From NCBI GenBank assembly GCA_027001895.1, contig JALTLP010000243.1, forward strand, positions 1 through 13,300: 13,300 bases of DNA, given 5' to 3'. Shown here one piece after another: positions 1 to 5,950 of the stretch. The DNA comes from Chromatiales bacterium (lineage in GTDB: Bacteria > Pseudomonadota > Gammaproteobacteria > UBA6429 > Thiohalophilaceae). A model generated the notes under the pieces. It was not told the DNA's origin, made no database searches, and was given only the letters and a program-made list of their open reading frames with translations. The translations under genes were made by a program, and so were the position numbers. How positions within the stretch are numbered: position 1 is the stretch's first letter; every line of letters begins with the position of its first letter.

Positions 1-142
1 GTATTAAGCAGTCTATATATTCTTCAGCGGGCAGGGCAGTTTTAAGACGATGGGAATTAAAATCACAGTAAGGACATTTTTCAACACACCACGGAAAATG
101 TATATATAAACCAAGGGGGGGGAGTGAAGTAAAGGTTGTCAT
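1..142 (-). CDS. hemW: HemW, radical SAM heme chaperone (5' part only)
   Basis: Reading the minus strand from the ATG at 142 gives 47 codons that run off the window edge. Residues 8-31 match the N-terminus of the HemW (formerly YggW, 'coproporphyrinogen III oxidase-like') family: PPLGLYIHFPWC followed by EKCPYCDFNSH. The CxxxCxxC motif (Cys19, Cys23, Cys26) is the radical-SAM 4Fe-4S ligand set. In this family the protein binds and transfers heme in the cytoplasm and is not a true CPO. The frame is not in any longer ORF list only because it is truncated by the edge. The gene lies 23 bp downstream of the FHA gene and is probably cotranscribed with rph and rdgB, a common gammaproteobacterial order. 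An eight-C run (115-122) falls in codons 7-10. Identity is secure for the N-terminus; the rest is not visible. Confidence 0.9.
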   Translation of the reverse strand, partial: MTTFTSLPPLGLYIHFPWCVEKCPYCDFNSHRLKTALPAEEYIDCLI

Positions 143-165
143 CTAAGTTAAAATTACAGGGCTGT

Positions 166-1134
166 TTAACTGTCTTCTGCGGTAGCAGTATCAACCTGTT
201 GTTTTAGCATGTTTGTATCTTTAAAAAAGTCATCCAGAGTCTGTTTTTTTGCCATGATAAAAAATGCCGGCCGGATTATTCCTGAATATTCAGGTGTGTT
301 TGAAAATTCCGGACTGCGTAACAGGCTGCCAAGCTCTACCAGTCCAAGGATAACGACCGCAGAGACAAGTGCCATTTTCTTTGCTCGTGCCGGGCTGAGA
401 CTTGTACTGTAATGCAGGTGTCCATAAAAAAGTATCGTTGTTACCACGATATCCATTACCAGGTTTATAAAATCTGCCGAGCCTGTAACAGCAAAACTGA
501 ATTCATAGTAGTTTGCGAAGTTATCAATAACAATACTTGCCAGGGTTAAGCAGCAAACCCAGATAGCGTGAAATGCAAAGTAAAAACGGTGTGTAACTAT
601 TTTGCTTATTATTGACCAGCCCAGCGCCCATAGCACAAGAAAAATCATTATTGGATAAACATCGCTTAATAATCTCTGCAGGGTAATGTTGCTGGTGTCT
701 TCAATATAGTTGTTCGCCGCCATTGCAGCAATAAAAACTATCCAGACAACTGGCAGAATAAAGCCGCTTGTTAACAACATGCTTATCTGGCTGGGTTTAT
801 CACGTTCTTCGATAGTGTCGCGTATTTTATGGTTTGTAAAACGAAAACGCAGATCGGTATGGCCCACACGAATGCGGGTATCATCTTTAATCAGAATTTC
901 GCTTTGTTTGCTGAATGGCTGAAGGCTGAACAGCCCATTCCTGCTGTCGGTGTCCTTAATAACAAGTGAGTCGTTTTTATTTGAAATAACGAGGTGTTGT
1001 GGCGAGATATATGGATCATCGAGAATAATCGTGTTCTGGTAGCCACGGCCTATAGTGCAGGGGAATTTATCTATGCGATGACGTTCCTTTATTTTACCGA
1101 AGCGGTCGAGTATTTCTACGATTACGGTGTCCAT
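166..1134 (-). CDS. FHA-domain integral membrane protein
   Basis: 322 aa. The N-terminal ~95 residues form a forkhead-associated (FHA) phosphothreonine-recognition domain: Gly29-Arg30, Ser44 and His47 in ISPQH, and Arg65-Asn66-Gly67 are the usual conserved positions. After a short linker come about five hydrophobic segments (roughly residues 118-140, 160-180, 185-204, 215-243, 252-272), then a charged C-terminal tail of ~45 residues. I infer an inner-membrane protein with its FHA domain in the cytoplasm. The start overlaps the 3' end of the upstream protease gene by 13 bp, so the two are translationally linked, and hemW follows after 23 bp. An AGGG lies about 9 bases before the ATG. The membrane part matches no family I recognise. 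No Ser/Thr kinase is in the window to make a phospho-ligand. The FHA call is firm; the function is unknown. Confidence 0.8.
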   Translation of the reverse strand: MDTVIVEILDRFGKIKERHRIDKFPCTIGRGYQNTIILDDPYISPQHLVISNKNDSLVIKDTDSRNGLFSLQPFSKQSEILIKDDTRIRVGHTDLRFRFTNHKIRDTIEERDKPSQISMLLTSGFILPVVWIVFIAAMAANNYIEDTSNITLQRLLSDVYPIMIFLVLWALGWSIISKIVTHRFYFAFHAIWVCCLTLASIVIDNFANYYEFSFAVTGSADFINLVMDIVVTTILFYGHLHYSTSLSPARAKKMALVSAVVILGLVELGSLLRSPEFSNTPEYSGIIRPAFFIMAKKQTLDDFFKDTNMLKQQVDTATAEDS

Positions 1135-2378
1135 GAAAAAGCCCTGATATATTGTTTGCTAAAACGAACGGCGTTTTTATAGCTGACTCCTGCAAGAATT
1201 AAATTGGTTTGTATGCTGGTTTGTTTTTCGTTAAGACTTGCGGCTGACAGCATCATGTCGTAAATATTTTTAAAGTGTTTGTAGGCGCGTATACAAAAAG
1301 AAATTTTAAATGTTATATTTTTATTTTTTACAAATTCGGTTTTGCAACTGTAGTTTGTAAAATATTTTTTACTGCCGGTTAAATGTACAGCCGGGTTCTG
1401 AAAGTATTCCTGCTGGATGTGAGCAAAGCGAAAGCTATTCATATTATCGGCACTGATAAGATAATGTGAATAATGTATATCTCCTGTTGTAAAACCTGAG
1501 CTTAGAAAAATATCGTTTTTGGTTGCGCAACTGTTTTCACTGGCCTTATAGGGCAGGTCTTTTGATTCTGAATCTCCCCAGCATGTCAGATAGTCGGCGA
1601 GTTTATCCGGCACCTGATAGTTGCCAATTTTTTTTGTTTTAAATTTTCTGCTTAAGATATCTGAAATATAGCGTTCCTGATTGGAAAGTAATTGCTTTTC
1701 AATATATTTTAGAAAGTTTCTGGGTTTATGTTTGTTTTTAATTAATATGTTCAGATACTTAACCGGTACCAGAAAACCTATCTGGTTGCCTGCAGTGGCA
1801 ACGTTAATACCGATAACCCTGCCTTTTTCTGTAATAGAAGGGCCGCCACTCATGCCGGGGTTGATTGCACTGGATAAATGAATACGCCTGGTTGTACCAT
1901 CGTCAGTTTCGCCATTATAGGTTCCGACAACAATCGCCATACCCAGGTCATGCGGATTGCCGATGGAAAATATTTTTTCACCTTTTTTTATTTTTTTTGT
2001 TTCCAGTTTTAATGCCGGAGTATTATTTTGTTCTGACTCAAGTATGGCGAGATCGTGGATTACATCAAAATTAACCAGCTTTGCTGGAAAAACTTTTTTT
2101 GTTTTTTCATTGTCGTGCAATACATATTCAATACGATATTGTTCGGGTTCAAATACGTGCAGGGATACGACATGGTAGTTTGTTGCAATCAGCCCCTTGT
2201 TGTTAACAAAAAAACCACTACCGATAGTGGTTTTGGAATCAGTTGCCTTGTCGACAATACGAACCTGTACCAGACGGTTTTTGTAATGGCTGAATACTTC
2301 TTTAGTGCTGGCATATATATTGGTCGATAAGCAGGTTATCAATAAAAATAAACTAATATGAGTTAATTTTTTAGTCAT
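1122..2378 (-). CDS. Secreted trypsin-like serine protease (PA clan)
   Basis: 418 aa from the chosen start. An in-frame ATG at 2438 would overlap rdgB by 56 bp and bury the signal peptide. The ATG at 2378 lies 4 bp after rdgB and begins with MTKKL plus a hydrophobic stretch and a likely cleavage site near YAS (residues 22-24), so I prefer it; neither start has a convincing Shine-Dalgarno. The catalytic triad is visible: His69 in TNYHVV, Asp109 in HDLAIL, and Ser177 in PGMSGGP, as in DegP/HtrA-like trypsin folds. There is no recognisable PDZ domain. The C-terminal ~200 residues are a Cys-containing region I do not recognise. I infer a periplasmic or secreted location. Its 3' end overlaps the FHA membrane protein gene by 13 bp, suggesting a joint function. 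The protease fold is confident; the substrate is unknown. Confidence 0.85.
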   Translation of the reverse strand: MTKKLTHISLFLLITCLSTNIYASTKEVFSHYKNRLVQVRIVDKATDSKTTIGSGFFVNNKGLIATNYHVVSLHVFEPEQYRIEYVLHDNEKTKKVFPAKLVNFDVIHDLAILESEQNNTPALKLETKKIKKGEKIFSIGNPHDLGMAIVVGTYNGETDDGTTRRIHLSSAINPGMSGGPSITEKGRVIGINVATAGNQIGFLVPVKYLNILIKNKHKPRNFLKYIEKQLLSNQERYISDILSRKFKTKKIGNYQVPDKLADYLTCWGDSESKDLPYKASENSCATKNDIFLSSGFTTGDIHYSHYLISADNMNSFRFAHIQQEYFQNPAVHLTGSKKYFTNYSCKTEFVKNKNITFKISFCIRAYKHFKNIYDMMLSAASLNEKQTSIQTNLILAGVSYKNAVRFSKQYIRAFSWTP

Positions 2379-2382
2379 CAAT

Positions 2383-2985
2383 TTATTTTGTTGCCCGAGC
2401 TTTGATTTGTTCTGCAAGTTGTTTAAGTGCTTTACCACGGTGACTTAAAGCATGTTTTTGTTCCGACGATATTTGTGCCGCCGAACACTGGTACTGAGGT
2501 ACATAAAATACAGGGTCGTAGCCAAAACCGTTCTCACCCTGTGGTTCAGTTAAAATGCTTCCTTCCCATGTGCCCTGACAGATAAGCGGTGTTGGATCTT
2601 TTTCATGTTCAAGTAAAACCATTAAACATTGAAAGCGTGCACCGCGTTGTTGTGGCGGAACATCTTTAAGTGCCTTTAATGCTTTTTGTACATTGGCTTC
2701 GTCAGTTGCGCCTTCGCCGGCATAGCGTGCTGAATAAATGCCGGGTTCACCGTTGAGCGCATCTATTTCTATACCGGAATCATCAGCCAATGCGGGCAAG
2801 CCGGTATGCTGGCAGGCATTGCGTGCTTTTAGCAAAGCATTTTCTATAAAGGTTAAACCGGTTTCTGGAATTTCCGGTACGTTATATTCGGACTGTGGAA
2901 CCACAGAAATATGATAAGCCGAAAGTATTTCGGCTATTTCGCGTGCCTTGCCTGCATTGTTGCTGGCCAGAACAATTTTATCCAT
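2383..2985 (-). CDS. rdgB: XTP/dITP pyrophosphatase (non-canonical purine NTPase)
   Basis: 200 aa, the usual length for the RdgB/HAM1 family. It hydrolyses dITP, XTP and ITP to monophosphates and pyrophosphate, keeping deaminated purines out of DNA and RNA. Family motifs are present in order: ASNNAGKAREI near residue 7, LADDSGIEIDAL with the metal-binding acidic residues near 65, GIYSARYAG near 80, the ENGFGYDPVFY signature near 150, and SHRGKAL near 180. Start at 2985 follows an AGG element about 6 bases upstream, and the gene sits 19 bp after rph. It is cytoplasmic. The neighbour rph is its usual operon partner in many gammaproteobacteria. High confidence. Confidence 0.96.
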   Translation of the reverse strand: MDKIVLASNNAGKAREIAEILSAYHISVVPQSEYNVPEIPETGLTFIENALLKARNACQHTGLPALADDSGIEIDALNGEPGIYSARYAGEGATDEANVQKALKALKDVPPQQRGARFQCLMVLLEHEKDPTPLICQGTWEGSILTEPQGENGFGYDPVFYVPQYQCSAAQISSEQKHALSHRGKALKQLAEQIKARATK

Positions 2986-3004
2986 TTTTACCTGCTTAAT
3001 AATT

Positions 3005-3721
3005 TTAGGAGTTAAGCGCTTCTTGCTGGTATTTCAGTAACTGTTTAATGGCTTTTTCTGCCAGGCCGGTCATGGCAATTAAATCGTCGTGGTTAAAAGC
3101 TTCGCCTTCGGCTGTTCCTTGCACTTCGATAAACCCACCTTTATCGTTCATAATAATATTCATATCGGTATCGCAGTCAGAATCTTCAATATAATCGAGA
3201 TCCATGACCGGCTGTCCTTTATAAACACCAACAGAAATAGCCGCAATCTGGTTTGTTAATGGGTTGGCAGTAATCATTTTATTATCGAGCATATGCTCAA
3301 TAGCATCGCTTAAGGCAACAAAGGCCCCGGTGATGGATGCAGTACGTGTGCCTCCGTCGGCCTGGATAACGTCACAGTCCAGTGAAATAGTATGTTCGCC
3401 GAGTTTTTCCAGGTCGATTGCTGCACGAAGAGCGCGGCCTATTAGTCGCTGAATTTCCATAGTACGGCCACCTTGCTTGCCGCTGGAAGATTCGCGGCGC
3501 ATACGGCTGCCGGTTGAGCGTGGTAACATGCCGTACTCGGCGGTAATCCAGCCCTGGCCTTTACCGCGCAGAAAGCCGGGTACCTTTGCTTCGACGGTTG
3601 CGGTGCAAATAACTTTGGTATCACCACAACAGATTAAAACAGAGCCTTCGGCATGCTTTGTATAGTTGCGGGTAATTGTAACGGGGCGTAATTCATCGGC
3701 GGCTCGACCACTTGGGCGCAT
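3005..3721 (-). CDS. rph: Ribonuclease PH
   Basis: 238 aa, full family length. RNase PH is a phosphorolytic 3'-5' exoribonuclease that trims tRNA 3' ends and takes part in rRNA degradation. The N-terminus MRPSGRAADELRPV is diagnostic, followed by GSVLICCGDTKVICTATVE, the RLIGRALRAAID helix and DCDVIQADGGTRTASITGAFVAL, which carries the phosphate/active-site region, and DLDYIEDSDCDTDMN with catalytic aspartates. It is first in the minus-strand operon. AAAGGA stands about 6 bases before the ATG, a good Shine-Dalgarno. No frameshift of the E. coli K-12 type is seen; the C-terminus (ALNS) is intact. Confidence 0.97.
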   Translation of the reverse strand: MRPSGRAADELRPVTITRNYTKHAEGSVLICCGDTKVICTATVEAKVPGFLRGKGQGWITAEYGMLPRSTGSRMRRESSSGKQGGRTMEIQRLIGRALRAAIDLEKLGEHTISLDCDVIQADGGTRTASITGAFVALSDAIEHMLDNKMITANPLTNQIAAISVGVYKGQPVMDLDYIEDSDCDTDMNIIMNDKGGFIEVQGTAEGEAFNHDDLIAMTGLAEKAIKQLLKYQQEALNS

Positions 3722-3756
3722 AGGTATTCCTTTGGTTTAAATTGATATGAATACAC

Positions 3757-3785
3757 AGTATAACGCGTCTTGGCGATAATCAGCC
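3757..3785 (-). promoter_or_regulatory. Putative sigma-70 promoter of the rph operon
   Basis: On the minus strand TATACT (3757-3762) is a strong -10 box 36 bp before the rph start codon. At a 17-base spacer the -35 hexamer is GGCTGA, a poor match to TTGACA. The -10 quality and position make this the best candidate for the operon promoter, but the -35 is weak. Confidence 0.4.
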
Positions 3786-3836
3786 AGTTTGTTTTCCATG
3801 ATTATTTAACAAAAAGCCAAACCGTTTTTTTGACAT

Positions 3837-3864
3837 AAAAAAACGGGCTACATAAGCCCGTTTT
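3837..3864 (-). terminator. Rho-independent terminator of the DsrE-family gene
   Basis: AAAACGGGCT (3840-3849) and AGCCCGTTTT (3855-3864) form a perfect 10-bp stem with a 5-base loop. On the minus strand the hairpin is followed by a run of seven T. It begins 22 bp after the stop codon of the lipoprotein gene and separates it from the rph operon. The T-rich other arm could give weaker termination on the plus strand too. Confidence 0.85.
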
Positions 3865-3886
3865 AAAATTGACTATTTTGTAAGTC

Positions 3887-4330
3887 TTATGGACGAATGT
3901 AAGAGTAACCTTGTTCCTGTAATTCCATAATGCGCTGAACACCAGCAGGTACAATTTTTACACCCTTGGTTAATTTAGGCATATGACCTTTTTTCTTTTT
4001 GATTTTCTTCATAGTGTTGTTACAGGCACTAAAAGTTAAATCTTCGTTAAAAGCCATGTTTTTAATTCGCTTGGAATTTTTGTTTTTCTTTGTCAGCAAG
4101 CTTAAACCTGGGCCATAAGCAACAATTTCTACAATTGCTTCACCTGGACCGTATGCTTTTAAAACATTCGCAGCATTATTCAATGCAATTTTTTGTGTTA
4201 ATGGATCTTTAGAACTTACCTGGATAACAACTTTATGGGTATCGTCCTTAACTGAATTACCCGTTGTTGCTGCGCAACCCGTTGCAATGACTGTAGCGAG
4301 TAAAATCGCCATAATTTTTAAATATTTCAT
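3887..4330 (-). CDS. DsrE/DsrF-family lipoprotein
   Basis: 147 aa. The N-terminus MKYLKIMAILLATVIATGC is a type II signal peptide with candidate lipid-anchored Cys19 (lipobox ATGC; the -3 Ala is slightly atypical). The rest follows the pattern of the DsrE/DsrF-like sulfur-relay fold: HKVVIQVSSKDP, LNNAANVLKAYGPG, EIVAYGPGLSLLT, FSACNNTM with Cys103 at the position of the conserved Cys, and a C-terminal VPAGVQRIMELQEQGYSYI. Related members are often soluble or periplasmic and are annotated as intracellular sulfur oxidation DsrE/DsrF family, though most have no tested function. A basic KKIKKKK stretch near 108-114 is unusual. GAGGAG lies 6 bases before the ATG. The gene is monocistronic: its own terminator follows and cobO diverges upstream. 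Family assignment is from remembered pattern; the role is inferred only. Confidence 0.75.
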   Translation of the reverse strand: MKYLKIMAILLATVIATGCAATTGNSVKDDTHKVVIQVSSKDPLTQKIALNNAANVLKAYGPGEAIVEIVAYGPGLSLLTKKNKNSKRIKNMAFNEDLTFSACNNTMKKIKKKKGHMPKLTKGVKIVPAGVQRIMELQEQGYSYIRP

Positions 4331-4618
4331 TCTTAACTCCTCAAAAGTTTTTACTAATAAATAAAGCTAAATTACCGACAAATGCCCGAAATTTAATTTT
4401 ATCAGTTAAAGAACATGTAACTTATTGTTTTTTCATAATTATTTTCTGGTATGGGGGGCTGTACCAGGTCGAAACATGTTGCACTGATAACATCTTTATT
4501 AATGTCATCTGACTACTATTTTACCTGTTTGTTCACCGTTTAAACAGTGTTATTCAGCAAAATGATTGATATAAGCTTGTGTTAAACTCGGCTTTATTAA
4601 TTTTATTCGAGCTTAATA
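4331..4618. promoter_or_regulatory. Divergent intergenic region with two inverted repeats
   Basis: 288 bp without a gene, between the divergent DsrE-like lipoprotein and cobO genes, so it must hold both promoters. Two palindromic sites are visible. CTGGTA (4446-4451) and TACCAG (4462-4467) flank a G-rich 10-base loop. CACCGTTTAAACAGTG (4534-4549) is a 16-bp palindrome with one mismatched pair, 70 bp before the cobO start. Either could be an operator. I see no convincing sigma-70 hexamer pair and no B12-box of a cobalamin riboswitch. Confidence 0.35.
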
Positions 4619-5239
4619 ATGACAGAAACAGCAAAAGAACTTGAGGCAAAACAGCGCTATGAAAAACGCATGGCCAGAAAAAAAGCGCATATTGACGAAA
4701 AAATAGCACAGGCCAATCTGGAAAAAGGGGTGTTGCTTATAACAACCGGCAACGGTAAGGGAAAAAGTTCATCCGGTTTTGGTATGGTTGCGCGTGCACT
4801 TGGGCATAATATGAAAGTAGGTGTGGTGCAATTTATAAAAGGCAGCTTTAGTACTGGAGAAGAAGCCTTTTTTCGTCGTTTTCCTGACGAAGTTGAATAC
4901 CATGTAATGGGTGACGGTTTTACCTGGGAAACACAGAACCGTCAACAGGATATACAAACAGCAGAGCAGGCATGGCAAGTTGCCAGACAAATGTTGCAGG
5001 ATGAGCGTTTTAATTACATTTTGCTCGACGAGCTTAACATTGTGTTAAAGCATCAGTATTTACCGCTTGATAAAGTGATTAAAGACTTGCAAAGCCGACC
5101 TGAAATGCAGCACGTTGTTGTAACAGGTCGTGGTGCCAAAGATGAATTAATCGATATTGCCGATACCGTTACCGAAATGAAGGATGTTAAACATGCCTTT
5201 CGTTCCGGTATTAAAGCGCAAAAGGGTATTGAGTTATAG
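4619..5239 (+). CDS. cobO: Cob(I)yrinic acid a,c-diamide / corrinoid adenosyltransferase (CobA/CobO/BtuR)
   Basis: 206 aa, normal family length. It transfers the adenosyl group of ATP to Co(I) corrinoids, the step that makes adenosylcobalamin. The lysine- and glutamate-rich N-terminal helix is followed by the P-loop TTGNGKGKSSS (Gly44-Ser51). Then come VVQFIKG, the acidic LLDELNIVL (Walker-B-like), VVVTGRGA and the typical C-terminus FRSGIKAQKGIEL. There are no other cobalamin genes in the window, so it may serve salvage or act alone. The Shine-Dalgarno is weak (GAG about 9 bases before the ATG). High confidence in the family; cobO, cobA and btuR are synonyms here. Confidence 0.95.
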   Translation: MTETAKELEAKQRYEKRMARKKAHIDEKIAQANLEKGVLLITTGNGKGKSSSGFGMVARALGHNMKVGVVQFIKGSFSTGEEAFFRRFPDEVEYHVMGDGFTWETQNRQQDIQTAEQAWQVARQMLQDERFNYILLDELNIVLKHQYLPLDKVIKDLQSRPEMQHVVVTGRGAKDELIDIADTVTEMKDVKHAFRSGIKAQKGIEL

Positions 5240-5375
5240 TAAGTTTTATCAATTGGCTATAAATGGGTGGAAAGAAACAGTGATATTAATGCAGTGTTAG
5301 ATGTGGTTAATGTTGCGAAGCCAGGAAGGTTTTAGTTTATTTGTTAGATGCGCTACGCGTAGCTGTTATTTTAAA

Positions 5376-5400
5376 CAGGCTTTCGCGCCTGCAGGCGAGT
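5376..5400 (+). repeat. Left terminal inverted repeat core of the element
   Basis: 25-bp arm containing CGCCTGCAGGCG (5386-5397). It pairs with 5833-5857 with a single mismatch. Its inner end merges into the hairpin at 5399-5430. Confidence 0.85.
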
Positions 5401-5832
5401 GACTTTCTTTATGTGAGTAAAGAAAGTCACCAAAGAAAGCACACCCCTAATCGCAAAACGTTCATCGGTCTGTGGTTAATGCTCAGGACATTTTGCGACA
5501 GGCCCTCCCTGGCCTGATCGCAAAAGCTCGTGCGTCCTGCACTCGCCCTACGGTGTCACTTGCGCTTTAACCCATCCCGATTCATTGCGATTAAGGGGGA
5601 ATAACCCACGCACTTATTTAGTGGGGGTTTTCAACCCCGTTAGCCGAACCGAGGTGTGCAGGAAAAATCGAGATCATAGCGAGCACTGTCTGAGCGCAAA
5701 ATAATGCGAAGCATTGCGCGAGTTGCGCAGCGCTCGATTTTTTCAAACAACGAGGGTACCTGACGTAGTCAGGAGAAGGCTTCGGGTGCGCTTCTTTTTC
5801 GTACCTTTTTCTTGCGCAAACAAGAAAAAGGT

Positions 5833-5857
5833 ACTCGCCTGCAGGCGCGAGAGCCTG
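5833..5857 (-). repeat. Right terminal inverted repeat core of the element
   Basis: Reverse complement of the left arm at 24 of 25 positions, again with CGCCTGCAGGCG (5836-5847), and overlapping the end of the hairpin at 5801-5834. Confidence 0.85.
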
Positions 5858-5950
5858 CGTATAATATAAATCGCGGCGTTAGCGCGAAACGAAAATAAAC
5901 GGATTAAAAAATAGAAGTATGAATTTAATTATTAAACTAAGAAAAACCAA

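Larger units (their letters stand above)
5335..5900. mobile_element. Hairpin-rich MITE-like intergenic element
   Basis: About 566 bp in a 711-bp gene-free gap. The ends form inverted repeats: a 25-bp core at 5376-5400 and 5833-5857 (24/25 paired), each holding the palindrome CGCCTGCAGGCG, with looser similarity continuing outward through GCGCTA/TAGCGC to GTTTATTT (5335-5342) and AAATAAAC (5893-5900). Just inside each end is a long perfect hairpin: 5399-5430 (13-bp stem) and 5801-5834 (14-bp stem); their sequences differ but their placement is the same. Internal hairpins include GGGGTT/AACCCC (5624-5638), AATGC/GCATT (5703-5715), TGCGC/GCGCA (5715-5729) and CCTGAC/GTCAGG (5759-5773), plus an outer pair AAAAATCGAG/CTCGATTTTT (5663-5672, 5733-5742). 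No transposase or intact ORF is present and no target duplication is clear. From memory, translations reading KESHQRK at this hairpin recur in spurious hypothetical proteins of many proteobacteria, which fits a dispersed repeat family. Exact ends are uncertain. Confidence 0.7.

Noticed and set aside
2379..2438. Longer start for the serine protease within rdgB
   Set aside because: It would overlap rdgB by 56 bp and put 20 polar residues before the signal peptide.
4331..4618. Cobalamin riboswitch upstream of cobO
   Set aside because: No B12-box-like sequence or the expected multi-helix layout is visible; only two short palindromes are present.
5401..5514. Short reading frame through the left hairpin of the element (contains KESHQRK)
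   Set aside because: No start codon or ribosome site in frame; the sequence is explained by the inverted repeat and hairpin, not by a protein.
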